Assembly (NCBI RefSeq): GCF_000150955.2
Contig: NC_011680.1
Coordinates: 599,926 to 663,925, forward strand
DNA: 64,000 bases
Direction: 5' to 3'
From: Phaeodactylum tricornutum CCAP 1055/1
Taxonomy: Eukaryota > Bacillariophyta > Bacillariophyceae > Surirellales > Neidiaceae
The notes below the pieces were generated by a model. It was not told where the DNA came from and searched no databases. It worked only from the letters and a program-made list of their open reading frames with translations. This document shows positions 22,217 to 34,202 of this stretch, in pieces (the stretch's first letter is position 1; every line of letters starts with the position of its first letter). Both the position numbers and the translations under genes were made by a program.

Positions 22217-25200
22217 CTACCGGTGACCTCTGGATCCTTTCAAATTCCTGGGCGGACGATAGCTGTCTCCGGGAACGTCGCTGTGAAATAATCGCGCCAC
22301 AATTGTGTTGTAGGCTATTTCATCGCGTTGTCCCGCTTGTCGTACCCGAGCGGACGTTCGCGATCGGTGCCGCAAAGAGTGCGCCAGCATTACCTGTTCG
22401 CCGACCTCGTTCACGTCATGGACCCAGCCCGGAACATCCTTCAGTCGCAGCCAGACAGTCTCATCACCGGCGGGCGACACGCGTTCCGTCACGACCACAC
22501 TCTCACCACCGAGCAGTACAGTACGGGTCGTCTCGGCCGCAAATGACGGTCCCTTGCGAACCGCCACTCCCGCGTCGGGCACAACATTGTACCGCCACCC
22601 CTGCGCATGTCGCTCGATCCGAGGTTCGGCCGCACACTCGTCAAGAAACAGATCTTCCGGACCAAAGACCTGTACCCATTCTGCTTGCGTCGTCAGACTT
22701 GGAAGTTGCCGGAAACTATCATGACCCGTATGCCACCGGACGTGGCGATTGCGGTACAATTTGGCGAAGCACTCAATTGGATCGCCAGCCTGCGAAAATA
22801 CGGTTAATATTTCGGAGGCCCTCAGAAATTCACCGCATTCGAAACGAAAGTACTCGCTGCCGTCGCCGGATTTGATGGGTGGAGCCCGCTGACACGGACC
22901 CCAGCGAACCTTGACACCGCGGGCGGTTTGTACGCGGAACCAGAACGATCCCCACCGAACGTCGGGTTTGCACACTACCTCGTAGGTGGCCTTGCCTGCA
23001 ATGGAGAGCGGCAACCAACCCTGGCCGCCGCGCAGGCGGGCATACTCGACTCCGGTACGATCCGGGGACCGATCCGTCCACTTTTCAACTTCCAAACAAA
23101 CACCGCATGCAATTGTTGTTGATAATTGCATCTTGTCGAAATTACTGGATTTGGCGGCCAGCTCCACTGGTATTTCCGGGGCGGACTTTTTGGGGGTACG
23201 AAACACAGCGTCCAGAAAGGCGCTGCCAACGGACGACGCCACGTCGGAATCCAGATTGCTCAGTGGTCCATAGTTTGAGCCGTGGTTAGATCCGGTAATG
23301 GCAGAAGACTCGCGCGATGAAGTGGGGGATGTATTGTCATCATCCAAGGGGAGCACTGGGGGTGGACATGTGACTGCAAGTCCGGCCCGGGTCCGGACGC
23401 GAATCCACACGGTTGACGACAATCGCTCGGCAACGGACGCTTCCACAGCATGCGATTCCAAGACAGCGTTGCCCACTTCTTGGTAGGCACGGGATGCTTC
23501 GCCTTGCTTAATCGTTGCCACACCTCCAGAATAGTGACGGTACTGGTGATCAAGTTCGTCCTGACGAGGAACAATAGCCCATCCGCTGTTATCCGACAAT
23601 TTAATCAACCCGGCGCCTTGACTAAAGGCTCCGGTATTTTCCATTCGCTTAGATGCCTCGAAAAAGGCTCCCCGAGGTAGTACGCGAGTTTTCGAGCTTG
23701 AGTCAAAGACAGCAGGATTGCCGGATTTGCTCGTGGCAGTGGTCGCCGAGCGTCCTGCCATGGTATGAAAAATGGACTGGTGGGTCGTGGACCCGTGCGG
23801 TTCCGGTGGAGGCATCTTTTGCGGGGAGGCGACGCTGTGCGACGCGGATTTTCTATGAATGAGGGTATTGACTTGGAATTGCGGGGCGTCGAGAATTTTA
23901 AGACCCCGTGGAGCGGTGACCCGCAGGAGATAAAATTTCTGTGTCACCGGAGACACGGAAACGATACTCTTGGACGTAGCGTGCGATACGTCCGTCGAGG
24001 ATGGCATTCCGTGTCGGAGCGCGGTGGTTGGTAGTTGATCGAAGGACGACTCGTCGGACAAGATGGAGACATTTGAAGAAAGGCCATCGTTGTGTTTGGA
24101 CGCTTTGGCCATTAAATTGGTCGCGTGTAGGGATCGACTCCCACCAATGTGTCGGGGCAAGGACTTGTCCATCAACGCTTCGTTCGCGTCGGCATCTTTG
24201 CGGCGACGGGGTGGCCGATGCCTACGTCGAGCGGCATTTGAGGGAGCGGCAATCGAAAAAGTAGAAAGAACGGACAAGGCCGATACACTGATGCTGCCAT
24301 CGTCCGAAACGTCCGTCATGACCGGTGATATCAATTCCTGGACAACAGGGATTGATTGCGGTTGACCGTCGCGAGTAGTAACAATTTTCCGATCGGCCAT
24401 CCACCCCCGACGGTGACTGAGTTTGAGAAAAATTACGCCGTCATTATCAACAGTGATGCGCAGGGATACTTCGTGAACCGTTCCGGGTAGCATCACGGCT
24501 TTGGTCTTGGGCGCATTCCGGGATGGACCCGTCAATACAGGTAGTGGCGTAGTCGACACAATCTTGTAACGAAAGAGTCCTTCCTCGGCGTGCGGTACGG
24601 TATGGAGAGGTTCGACAATCGTCTCACCATTGGTGTGCGCCAATAGATATCCGATAGGTGCGTTGGTACGATGCCCATCCTGCCGTGTCGGATGGGACAG
24701 CGACGGCGCTGAATAGGGAATGGCGGCGCCTCCCGTGTTGGAATGTTTGGGAGTGTCGTCCGCCAGCGTCTGGGGTGCGGCGTCGACAGCGTAGCCTCCT
24801 GTCAAGAGAGAATCAACACGAATGGCCGAATTCGCCCTGGTGGTATCGTCATCAATCGGGACGGTGGACCTTGAGGCGAAAATTTCTCCGTATCCCACGT
24901 ATTGCGTACTCTTGGGTGCGGAAAGGACCGGTTCGGAGAGCAGCGCGACGACCCCACGGTAGACGACTCTGTAATAGTGTAGATTGCTGTCGGCTGCGGA
25001 AGGCAGCAAATGTTGCGGCACGGAAGGAATTTCCGGTGCTAGTCGTCGACGTTCTCCACCTCCAATAGTCGTCAAGTTGTCGATCGAACGTCGTACCCGT
25101 CCACGTTCGGGGCGATCGAATAAAAGTGCGGCTGGTCGTCGCCGCAGCTCCAATGCTTCGCTCGGTGCCCATGACTGTCGTGGAGTCCCAACGGCGGGTG

Positions 25201-25333
25201 GTCCCCAGCGACGCCGACGCTCCGCTACCGTTCCGCCATCACCGAAGGGTGGCTCGACGAGGGCTCCACGGAACGAGGACGATGCATCGTCGGACGCGTA
25301 TAGCGGGTCCGGAGGAGGCGGAGGAGAGTCCAT
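22217..25333 (-). CDS. Large SH3-like (SH3b) repeat protein of unknown function
   Basis: Single exon of 1038 residues from an ATG. Seen: a proline/arginine-rich N-terminus, then at least five diverged modules of ~70-90 residues separated by low-complexity Ser/Thr/Arg linkers. Each module looks like a bacterial-type SH3 unit: an opening strand (FRYKIV, YLLRVTA, RVRTRAGL, FRVQTARGVKV, WRYNVVPDAGVAV), a mid segment of variable length, then G-x-x-x-L or W-x-x-x and a closing G-W. Examples are RRGWMAD, NSGWAIV, GQGWLPL and VPGWVHD. The last module (RKGPSFAAETTRTVLLGGE) fits the SH3b pattern best. No catalytic domain, signal peptide or membrane segment is visible. A scaffold or binding role is inferred from the repeats only. 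Confidence 0.75.
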   Translation of the reverse strand: MDSPPPPPDPLYASDDASSSFRGALVEPPFGDGGTVAERRRRWGPPAVGTPRQSWAPSEALELRRRPAALLFDRPERGRVRRSIDNLTTIGGGERRRLAPEIPSVPQHLLPSAADSNLHYYRVVYRGVVALLSEPVLSAPKSTQYVGYGEIFASRSTVPIDDDTTRANSAIRVDSLLTGGYAVDAAPQTLADDTPKHSNTGGAAIPYSAPSLSHPTRQDGHRTNAPIGYLLAHTNGETIVEPLHTVPHAEEGLFRYKIVSTTPLPVLTGPSRNAPKTKAVMLPGTVHEVSLRITVDNDGVIFLKLSHRRGWMADRKIVTTRDGQPQSIPVVQELISPVMTDVSDDGSISVSALSVLSTFSIAAPSNAARRRHRPPRRRKDADANEALMDKSLPRHIGGSRSLHATNLMAKASKHNDGLSSNVSILSDESSFDQLPTTALRHGMPSSTDVSHATSKSIVSVSPVTQKFYLLRVTAPRGLKILDAPQFQVNTLIHRKSASHSVASPQKMPPPEPHGSTTHQSIFHTMAGRSATTATSKSGNPAVFDSSSKTRVLPRGAFFEASKRMENTGAFSQGAGLIKLSDNSGWAIVPRQDELDHQYRHYSGGVATIKQGEASRAYQEVGNAVLESHAVEASVAERLSSTVWIRVRTRAGLAVTCPPPVLPLDDDNTSPTSSRESSAITGSNHGSNYGPLSNLDSDVASSVGSAFLDAVFRTPKKSAPEIPVELAAKSSNFDKMQLSTTIACGVCLEVEKWTDRSPDRTGVEYARLRGGQGWLPLSIAGKATYEVVCKPDVRWGSFWFRVQTARGVKVRWGPCQRAPPIKSGDGSEYFRFECGEFLRASEILTVFSQAGDPIECFAKLYRNRHVRWHTGHDSFRQLPSLTTQAEWVQVFGPEDLFLDECAAEPRIERHAQGWRYNVVPDAGVAVRKGPSFAAETTRTVLLGGESVVVTERVSPAGDETVWLRLKDVPGWVHDVNEVGEQVMLAHSLRHRSRTSARVRQAGQRDEIAYNTIVARLFHSDVPGDSYRPPRNLKGSRGHR

Positions 25334-26203
25334 GCCTCGCTTGTCCTGACGGTGGAACCCTTTTTCTCACGGACCCCCGGAAGCGGAATGAAACCGGAAT
25401 CAGTGGGGCTGTTTCTCCCAGTCTCACGATTATTGGGTCCACCGTGTCCCCACCCGTTCCTTGCCTGGGGTGGCAGGATGCGGACGCGACTACTTTTGCA
25501 ATCCAACGGTGCGACACCAGTTCAATGTTGGCAGGTCGTTGGGACAAACGAGGCAAGTACTCATCAAACGAACAAACAAATTAAAACACAATCACGCTGC
25601 CGTGGGAAAAGGAGTTGGTCGGACTTCCCACACACCATCCATAGTTATACGACACAGCACCGCACCATGCACGCGACGTCCTCGAGCCGGAAAAAAGAAC
25701 CCACACTGTTCGAACAGGTACTGTTCCAGAGCCGTGAATGGGAGAGATGCGCCAGCCCTCCTGCGTCGCCCGTTATGATTGGTCCGATAGGAACGAACGG
25801 AATGTAAGCATTGGAATAGACATTATATAGTTTGTCGCCGGACGACCGTGGCGACAATTCGGAACGAAGCGACCCTACCGACTGTGGCAGAAACAAGCCT
25901 CGTTCCCAAGACTCACACACTCTCTGAACATTCCTCAACCTATTCATGTAATTGCTGTTGGGTAGGTAGGTATCCAACGTAACTGCAAACTACCTACTAT
26001 GCGTGGTCTACTCGATAGAGCTAGGTATTTACGGCAAGTGAAAAACGAAAACTAAGATATCCGACACTCAAAGAAATCGAGGACCCATCCCCGACCAGAT
26101 CCTACTGGGACCATCCACGTCGAACGACACATCGCGTCCCTCTAAAGTGACTGATCGCACGAATACAAAGGAACAACGACAACATCAAAAATCATCAGAC
26201 CTT
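25334..26203. other. Intergenic
   Basis: This is the promoter side of the SH3-like repeat gene and the 3' side of MRE11, both on the minus strand. Open frames are short and shared between strands. I see no repeats, RNA genes or conserved motifs. Confidence 0.5.
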
Positions 26204-28799
26204 TTATAGTTGACTACGGGTGGCCGCGGTACCCCAATCGTCGTCCAAGTCCTCCGTATTACGTAGACGGTATTCGTCATCCGCGCTGTCCTCGTCACTC
26301 CCGTCGGAGCCAAAACTACTCCGCATCGCTCGGCGTCCTCGGCCCGCCGTGGACCGCAACGTCGTCGACGCCTGCCGACCGGACGCCACCCGTTGCGTCG
26401 TTTTCACAGGATTTCCCGCCCTCGGCATATCCTCCACGCCCGAATCCGAGTCTTCGTCGTCTGGGTCCTCTTGGTGATACCGGACCACACGCGTCCGGCT
26501 CTGGCGCGGCGGACGACTCGGCGCACTGGCTCGCGGCGCGGGTCGATCGTTCTCCTGCTCGTCCAAGTCGTCCTCGTCTTCCAGTTGCTGACGTCGTGTG
26601 GCCTTGCGCCGGGAACTATCGGTACTCCGAGAAGTTGCGGTTCGTTTTGGGGGCACAGAATCCGGACGCGTCGGAGGAACCTCCTCCAAGGCGTCGTCGT
26701 CGCTTTCGCCGTGCCTATCAGCCTCCAGTCGTCCTTTTCTATGATTTTCTTTCCCGTTACGCGTCAATTGTCGCACCGGACTCTTCTCTACGCTGTCCTC
26801 GTCACTGCTCTCTGCTGCGCGTGCCGCAGCCGCAGTTCGTCGACGTTTCTTGGCGGTCACTTCCGTCGCTGCTGCCGTCGTTGAGGCCACGTTTGATTGA
26901 CGAGCGAGCGTAGAACCGCGGGATTTCGATTTTGATGCCGCTTCCGGTTCGACATTGGGTTCGGTATCGATATCCGTGGAGGCCGTATGGGTGGTGTGCA
27001 GCTTTTTTTGTCGCTGCTTGAGTTGTGCAAAGGCCATTTCGTTGATGGATCCCGTCAACGACTTGTCGACGAACTCTTCCATGGCCTCACTCAATCGCGT
27101 TTCGTTCAGTAGCTTGAGTTTCTGTTCCGGTAAAGTCAAAAACTCCTTGACAATATCTTCCATGTGGGTTTGCTCCAATTCCTCCGGAGCGATCGGTGTT
27201 TGCATCATTTTCTGGGCCGCCCTGGTCTGCTGAGTAGCTTGTTTGATATCCTTGCGGCGGTGGAACAGCAAAATGTCGGAAGGATTGGCCACGTCTCCAA
27301 CAAAACGGGCTCCAAAGCGTTGGTTATTGAGAGACAGAAATCCGTTGGAGTGGTCTACTTTGATGCGGACCAGGACTTCGTCGGGATTCTTGAGCGTGTA
27401 CCGCAGTGGGGAGATCATACCCTTTGGGTCGTCGTCCCGTCCCCCCGCGTTACTGCCCGCCGCACGGGCGTCCCGCAAAATTTCGCGGCGTTTCTCTCGG
27501 GCGTTCAAGACCAACACCCGGACCTGTTCTTCCAGAATGTTGGTCACCTTGTCGTCAATTTTGGGATCGTCCGGATCCAGGTTGGCCCGGTGTTCCTGCA
27601 ATGAGAGTTCCGCCGTGACGAAGGATCGGACCTGGGTCAACGGCACGGTATGCATCCGAAAATTCTTGCCCTGAACGTCCACGACGCCGACTTTTTTGCG
27701 CACAGCTTCGCCGGCCACCAGACTGGTCGCTACGGACGATCCCGGTTGCGTAATGCGAAAGGTGCCGACGACGGATTCGGAAAATTCAATGAGGCACTCG
27801 TGTTCGTGTCCCCAGACGACTAGATCCATCCATTCGGGAATCATGGATTCTTGTACGCAGTTTTTGGAGCCGCGTCCCAAATCGCGATTCTGGTGCAGGG
27901 TAAAGAGATTGAAAAAGCCGGTATCGTGTTCGTTGTCCTCATCATCTTCGGCGGGTCGCAGAAACCGTACTTTCTTTCCCTGCCACATGCGATTGAGTCG
28001 TTCGTCGCGCATACTGCCCATTCCGTAGAGTGCCAGTTGCGTGGCACCTTTCTGTATGAGCACGGGAGATATTTCCACCTGGTCCACTTGTTCCTGTCGT
28101 CCAAAGTAGTTGACGAGGTTGCTGACGGCCAGCAAGTCGAGCGCGGCCAGCAGTTCGCCGTGACTGTCCCGCGTCGGATCGTCGTGATTGCCGTGAATGC
28201 TGAAAATGGGCAAGTCGACGGAGTAGTTGTCGTCTTGGTAATTGACGGTTCCCGATACGTTGCGAAAGTTCTGTGCCTGATCGGAAACGATTTGTATACG
28301 GACCGGGTCCGGACCCATACAATAGCGGCGAATGATTTCCATAGTGATGTAAAGCGTCCGACGACTGGGACGATTATCGTGGAAGAGATCACCCGCAATC
28401 AACACCATGTCGCAACGAAACTGTTTGGCCAGGTAGAGCACTTCTTCAAAGGCGGCGAACGAGTCCATTCCTACAATAATTCGTGACAGTGCGTCAGAAT
28501 GGCGGTGTGCCGGTATCGTGGATCGTATGCGATGCGTAGCGAGAGATATGACACGTACGCGCTGTACAAGATTGGACACACGACAAACAATACACACGAT
28601 ACATACGCTATAACAGCTACAACCACAACATAAGTAGGCACTTACCTCGGACCGGATCTTTCTCCGCGTATCCCAAATGATTGTCGGTGGAGAGCATCAT
28701 GCGCAACGTGTGTTCGTCGGGATCTTCGAGTACATCACTGGGAGCGACGCTCTGTGCGGTTTCCTCGCCGCGTGCATCATTCGGCGCCAAATCCGACAT
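26204..28799 (-). CDS. MRE11: Double-strand break repair nuclease MRE11 (2 exons)
   Basis: Exons 28799-28646 and 28470-26204 encode 806 residues. The 175 bp intron (GTAAGT...TTGTAG) joins EKDPVR-G-MDSFAAFEE, the conserved phosphoesterase start. Seen: metallophosphatase motifs TDNHLGY, GDLFHDNRPS, HGNHDDP and WGHEHE in order, then the MRE11 DNA-binding region with RITQPGSSVATSL. A long charged C-terminal tail (~550-806) is rich in Arg, Ser, Asp and Glu. Known: MRE11 is the Mn-dependent 3'-5' exo/endonuclease of the MRE11-RAD50-NBS1 complex, which senses and trims DNA breaks in the nucleus. The start ATG lies in a short exon preceded by the shared upstream region of a diverging sugar dehydratase gene. 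Confidence 0.96.
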
Positions 28800-29540
28800 G
28801 TCGTATGTGTGAATGCGAGACGACTAAGTGTGTCAAGTCGTTACTGTGGTATCGTGTGACGCGTCGTATTCATCTAGCTAGTGACCGAGAACCTTGTGTT
28901 TCGACCAATGCGTGTACAACAAGATCCACATTTCGAAAAAGGTACGGATCCTGTCCATACAGCATCAGCGCTCTGGTGGATGGAGAAAGGGAATGCTCAA
29001 TTGTCACCGTCTGCTCCCGTGGTTTCCCGAGCAAGACCGATCGATCCAGCGAAGAGTTGTTCCCACTCACTACTCTAGAGAGTGAAGCGTGGCCACTACT
29101 ACTACGGTCGTTACCTCTGGTTGTTGGCGGTGGGACCGTTTCCAAAACTCCCGTCGGAATCGTGTTGTCCGAGGTCGTTGGTTGTGCTACTCAAAACCCC
29201 GGAAAGTTAGAAACAATGTCCCGCACACGTCTAGCTAAACTATTAATTAGTACGGAGGGTTTTTCGTCGTTCGAATTACTCGCATAAATGTATTCATTCA
29301 AACCATGTCGTCCGTTTGGGGTGTCGATCTTCCTGGCGGTGCGCGGCTCCGTCCGAGTCAGCCCCACTACGCGCAGGAAACGGAGAAGGCGCGGCGGCGT
29401 GACCGGTACGGTACACGTGCCGGTGTTCGTTTGCGCCAACGGCTATAAAAAAAAGACATTCACTCGGCACCACACCGCTGGCCGTCCACAATCCCGCAGA
29501 CCAACGTGTTTCCACACATCCCTTGCGCAAGTTTTGTACC
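28800..29540. other. Intergenic, divergent promoter region
   Basis: About 740 bp separate the starts of MRE11 and the nucleotide-sugar dehydratase, which diverge. No coding signal or repeat is recognised. Confidence 0.5.
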
Positions 29541-30868
29541 ATGGTCGAAACGAACGGAACAAAGCCCACGGCGCCGGTGGAAGATTACACGCCGGAGAAT
29601 ATCCTTGTAACGGGAGGAGCAGGTGAGTAACGGGCGGGTATCAATCAGCTTACTGCAATGCAAAACGAACGAACCCAGCAACGCCCCCGTATGACCAGTA
29701 AGGCGACGACACGGGTACGGAGTGTATCCCTCGACTGTATTCCTGGCACCACGGTTTCGCACACATTTCTCCCTTTTCACGCGCCTCACGTCACTGTACG
29801 AACCTCTTCTTCTCTTGTTTAGGTTTCATTGCCTCGCACGTGGCGATTCTCCTTTGCAAAAAGTACCCGCAATACAAGATTGTCGTCTATGATTGCCTGG
29901 ACTACTGCGCCTGTCTCGCCAACTTGCAAGAGCTCTTCGACTTGCCCAACTTCAAATTCGTCAAGGGAGACATTGCCTCGCCTGATCTCGTCAGTTACGT
30001 CCTCCGCGAAGAAAAGATCGACACCATTCTGCACTTTGCGGCGCAGACGCACGTCGACAACTCCTTCGGAAATTCCTTCGCCTTTACGCAGACCAACATT
30101 TACGGAACGCACGTCCTGCTCGAGTCCGCCAAGTGCTGTGACACCCTCCGTCGCTTCGTGCACGTCTCCACCGACGAGGTCTACGGAGAAGGAGAAGACT
30201 TTGAAACGGACCCCATGTCGGAAGAGCACGTCCTCGAACCGACCAATCCCTACGCCGCCACCAAGGCCGGCGCCGAATTCCTCGTCAAGAGCTACTTTCG
30301 TTCCTTCCAATTGCCCTGCTTGATCACCCGCGGTAACAACGTTTACGGACCTCACCAGTTCCCCGAAAAACTCATTCCCAAGTTCACCAACCAGTTGCTC
30401 AAGAATCTGCCCCTCACCATTCACGGTGACGGGTCCAACACACGCAACTTTTTGTACGTGACGGATGTCGCCAACGCGTTCGACATCATCATGCACAAGG
30501 GAACACCGGGGCACGTATACAACATTGGGGGGAAGAATGAAGTGCCCAACCTGGAAGTGGCCCGTGCCTTGCTCAAGCTCTTTGACAAAGAAAAGGAGGA
30601 AGATACGCTCATTAAGTTCGTCCCGGACCGACGATTCAACGATCTACGGTACACCATTAATTCCAACAAGTTGCACGAGCTCGGGTGGACGGAGCTCATG
30701 AGTTGGGAAGAAGGCCTCGCCACTACGGTCGATTGGTACAAAAAGTATACCTCCCGTTACGGCAACATTGACGCGGCCCTCGTGGCGCATCCGCGCATGC
30801 TCAACACCAACAAGGAGGACTTGGACGAATCTACCCAAAAGGTCATTATGAAGCAGCACAAGAACTAA
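29541..30868 (+). CDS. UDP/dTDP-glucose 4,6-dehydratase (2 exons)
   Basis: Exons 29541-29622 and 29823-30868 give 375 residues. The 200 bp intron (GTGAGT...TTTAG) splits the glycine-rich NAD loop exactly, restoring VTGGAG-FIASH. Seen: the Rossmann motif, VSTDEVYGE with the catalytic Thr-Asp-Glu set, the YAATK motif (Tyr and Lys of the short-chain dehydrogenase type), TRGNNVYGPHQFPEKLIP, and YNIGGKNE near the end. Known: this family turns UDP- or dTDP-glucose into the 4-keto-6-deoxy sugar, the first step of rhamnose formation. Compared with plant RHM enzymes it lacks the fused epimerase/reductase half, which must be encoded elsewhere. UDP-glucose is the likelier substrate in a diatom, but that is inference. 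Confidence 0.93.
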
Positions 30869-31352
30869 CTGTAACCGTACGTAAACAAACACAACCACGT
30901 TAATGTATCCACCTTGGATTTCTGATTGCCAAGGAACAGTCGTAGAGAAGTAGGTAGGTAGCTTTGGTTCCACTTCCCTATATATACTACCTACCAGTTA
31001 GTACGATAGTCGGAGCGATGCGAGACGATTGACTGGGCACTGCACGTCGTCCGACAATTCCAAACCCTCGGCACAACAACAATTATCCAGGGGTCGACGC
31101 CTTGCCAGTTATGCACACACACAAAATTCATGCCAACAGTATTCCCGACAACGAATCCGCCCGGGGGGACCTGGAACAAAGAGACACACAACCGTCTCGA
31201 GCGGAATTTGTGCAAGGTCACACCTCTACTGACGGTAGACCCATTCACGAAAACGTCGTGGACTTTCGGCTTCGGCTCGCCTCTGCAGTGACGGTGCGTA
31301 CGGACACGCGCACCAGAGTCCCGTAGTGTACCGGGGCCCGTGGACGTCGACC
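30869..31352. other. Intergenic
   Basis: This lies between the tail-to-head dehydratase and FIGNL1 genes. It contains a TAGGTAGGTAG run and TATATATACTACC near 30950-30990. Otherwise nothing is recognised. Confidence 0.5.
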
Positions 31353-33642
31353 ATGACGACTCGGGAACAAATCGCGCTTTACGAAGACGCGTTGTTGCGA
31401 TTCTCACAGCACTCCCGTACGGAGACGGAAGCCAACGCACCGGCAGACCTTGACGAAACGAATTCGTCGATTGCGCTCGCCCGGTCCTTGGCGAATCGAG
31501 TGGCTCGCTTGGGTACCGTCCAATACGCGTTGTCCCAAGCTTCGGTTGAGGAAGTACCCGTTACCGAGACCTGGTTGTGTCACGAACGGGAAGAACTGGA
31601 TCGGCAGGCACAGGGGGAGATGAAGCAGTGGGAATCGTTGGCGTTTACCGATTGGCACAAGGACCGACCAAAACAATCGCGGTCGTCCTGTATGGTCGAC
31701 GTCGACGCGTTTTTCGATGCGTACCCCGAATGTGCCCGAGCCGAACCGTTCGAGGAGGAAAGTGAAAGCTCATCCGACGAAGAAGTAGACGCGGAAGAAT
31801 CGATGCAGTCTCGAAACAAGAAGCAAGTGCGTTGTGAAGTGAAGGTGCCGCGGGAAGCTGGTGGAATGACTCCGACACTACCAACTCCTCCCATTGAAAG
31901 TCAGCCCGGCAAAGGAATGAATCCGTACGCGCGACCCAAAGCGAACACTGTCGCGCCTAACAATGGCAGTGATGGTGCAGGCGCTTTCCATCCACCGCCA
32001 AACGGTGTCGCACACACGCAGACGTTTCCTCCTCCAAATACAATGCACGTTCCTGCACCGCAATCTCAACCACCAGAAAGCTGGCAACCACGGCAGTACA
32101 AAAAGAATCACCCAGATCAACAGTCACATACGGCAGCACCGGCACATCCGCCTTTGCAAGGCTTCGCGCCGCCTCAAAATCCCCCTGTCGCTAGCGGTAC
32201 GTCTTGGGATGAACACTGCAATCAGAATCCGTTCCAAACGGCTCGTGAATATGCTCAAGTGGGCACTCAAGGTGAGGACTATCGGAGCCGAAACCCAGAT
32301 GCAACGGCACCCTATCCCCCGCAAGCCTTGACGGAAAATCAAACGCGACCGTACGGTTTCAATCCATATCTACAACAGCATCCGCCGGAAAATGCTGCAC
32401 CTCCCCCTGAAAAACCCCTCATTCGCGATTCACTCCGCCGCAAGTTTCAACCACCGAAACGGGATGCCATTGAGGTAAAGTCTTGCTACCGGACCCAGTG
32501 TACGACCAAATTGCACAATATCACGTGGACAACTCACGTTACTTTCTTTTAAATTCGCAAAGAGAAAGGGTTCCAATGCGACAAGTGGCCCTGCCAATCG
32601 ACGGTCGGAAACGTCTCGTGGTAGTGGTGGTATTGCCCAGCGTCCTTCATCATCAAACAATCAAAAGAACAACGAGGACGAAGAAGATGAATTGCCGGAG
32701 GAACTGAAACGTTTCGGTAAGGATTTGGTGGAAAAGATTGAAAACGAGATCATGGATGCCGGAGATCCGGTGACATTTGACGATATAGCTGGCTTGCTGG
32801 ACGCCAAACAGACCATTCAGGAGGTAATTTGCTGGCCCATGAAGCGACCGGACCTTTTTACCGGACTTCGACGAGCGCCCAACGGTTTGCTACTCTACGG
32901 ACCACCAGGAACAGGAAAGACTCTGATAGGAAAAGCTATCGCGCACGAAAGTGGGGCTACCTTCTTTTCTATCTCTAGTTCATCATTGACGAGCAAATGG
33001 ATTGGCGAAGGTGAAAAGCTCGTCCGTACCATGTTTGCGGTTGCCGCTTACCGAGAACCTGCGGTTGTTTTCATCGACGAAATTGACTCGCTTTTGACGC
33101 AACGCAAAGCGGACGAAAACGAAGCAAGTCGCCGCATCAAGACTGAGTTCCTTGTACAGCTGGACGGAACTGGCACTAGTGGCCAAGGGAGGGTGCTGGT
33201 GATTGGCGCTACCAATCGTCCGCAAGAATTGGACGAAGCTGCGCGACGACGATTTGTCAAACGGTTGTATATTCCGTTACCCGAAGAGAGCGATCGCGAA
33301 TGTCTAATACGTGTCTTGCTAGGCAAAAATAGTCACGGTTTGACGGACGCTGACATCAAAAAGCTAGCCAAGGAAACGGCAGGTTACAGTGGAGCTGATC
33401 TCAAGGCCTTGTCTGCGGATGCTGCGATGGGACCAATTCGTCAGCTTGGAACAAAAGCGTTGGAAGTTGATGTAAACGACGTCCCACCCATATCGTACAA
33501 GCACTTTCGCCAAGCCCGACGCAGTATGAAGCCGAGTGTGGCACCATCCGACTTGGTACAGTATGAGGAGTGGGACAATATCTACGGAAGCAAACGGGCT
33601 GAAGCGGAAACATTTGATGAATCCAGTGAGGAAGAACCGTAA
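31353..33642 (+). CDS. FIGNL1: Fidgetin-like 1 AAA ATPase (2 exons)
   Basis: Exons 31353-32474 and 32563-33642 give 733 residues. The 88 bp intron (GTAAAG...GCAAAG) is phase 0; its acceptor was chosen because it keeps the frame into the Ser/Asn-rich linker. Seen: a helical N-terminus, a long Pro/Gln/Asn-rich linker with NPFQTAREYAQ, then the meiotic-clade AAA module. That module has DIAGL, Walker A GPPGTGKT, Walker B VVFIDEID, GATNRPQELDEA and ARRRFVKRLYIPLP, and the C-terminal YEEWDNIYGS typical of the family. Known: FIGNL1 removes RAD51 from DNA and limits crossovers; animal FIGNL1 binds RAD51 through an FxxA motif. Inferred: the FQTA in the linker may be the same contact. Confidence 0.92.
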
Positions 33643-34202
33643 ATAGAGTTTCCACAGGCGTGAATGCGGTCATACTGCTGTAAAATATCAAGAGTTCGTA
33701 ATGCACGTAGTGTTTCTAGCCCTTGTAAAATGTGAGTGTTTTGACTGTGAGTTACTTTTCAGGGCTTAAAAGTCCCACAGCGTCTACAAGATACCCGTTC
33801 TAGCTAAACCAGTCTTCTAAAGCTACACTGGAAATACGAAAACAAAGTGGGGAGGTTGCGATGGACAAGAACGAACTGTTGCTCCCGTTTCGTTCATTGC
33901 GCCATAGAACCCAACACCCTTTCCATTCTACTGAAATGTGTCTGCCTATCTGTCTGTCTGTCTGTCAAGCAATTTTTGAGCTCTCTTTATCACTAATGTA
34001 ACGCACAGGTATACAACATGCCGAACTCCATATTCCCCCATGCACACCCCCGAGCAATCACTACAACTTGCACGGCCTACTATGATGTCGGCAACGAACT
34101 ATCTCCAAACATTACATCACCTTGAGTTGCCCTCAAAACCGGAGAGAGAGAGAGATCTACTTCGCATGGGTGAACCATCCTGTATTGGCGTTAGCGTCCA
34201 AT
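33643..34202. other. Intergenic with TGTC microsatellite
   Basis: This stretch contains a (TGTC)n-like run near 33950-33965 and a GAGAGAGA run near 34143-34152. The other frame is open from an ATG at 34040 across the start of the next gene, so a 5' exon in another frame cannot be excluded. I found no convincing intron to join it. Confidence 0.5.
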
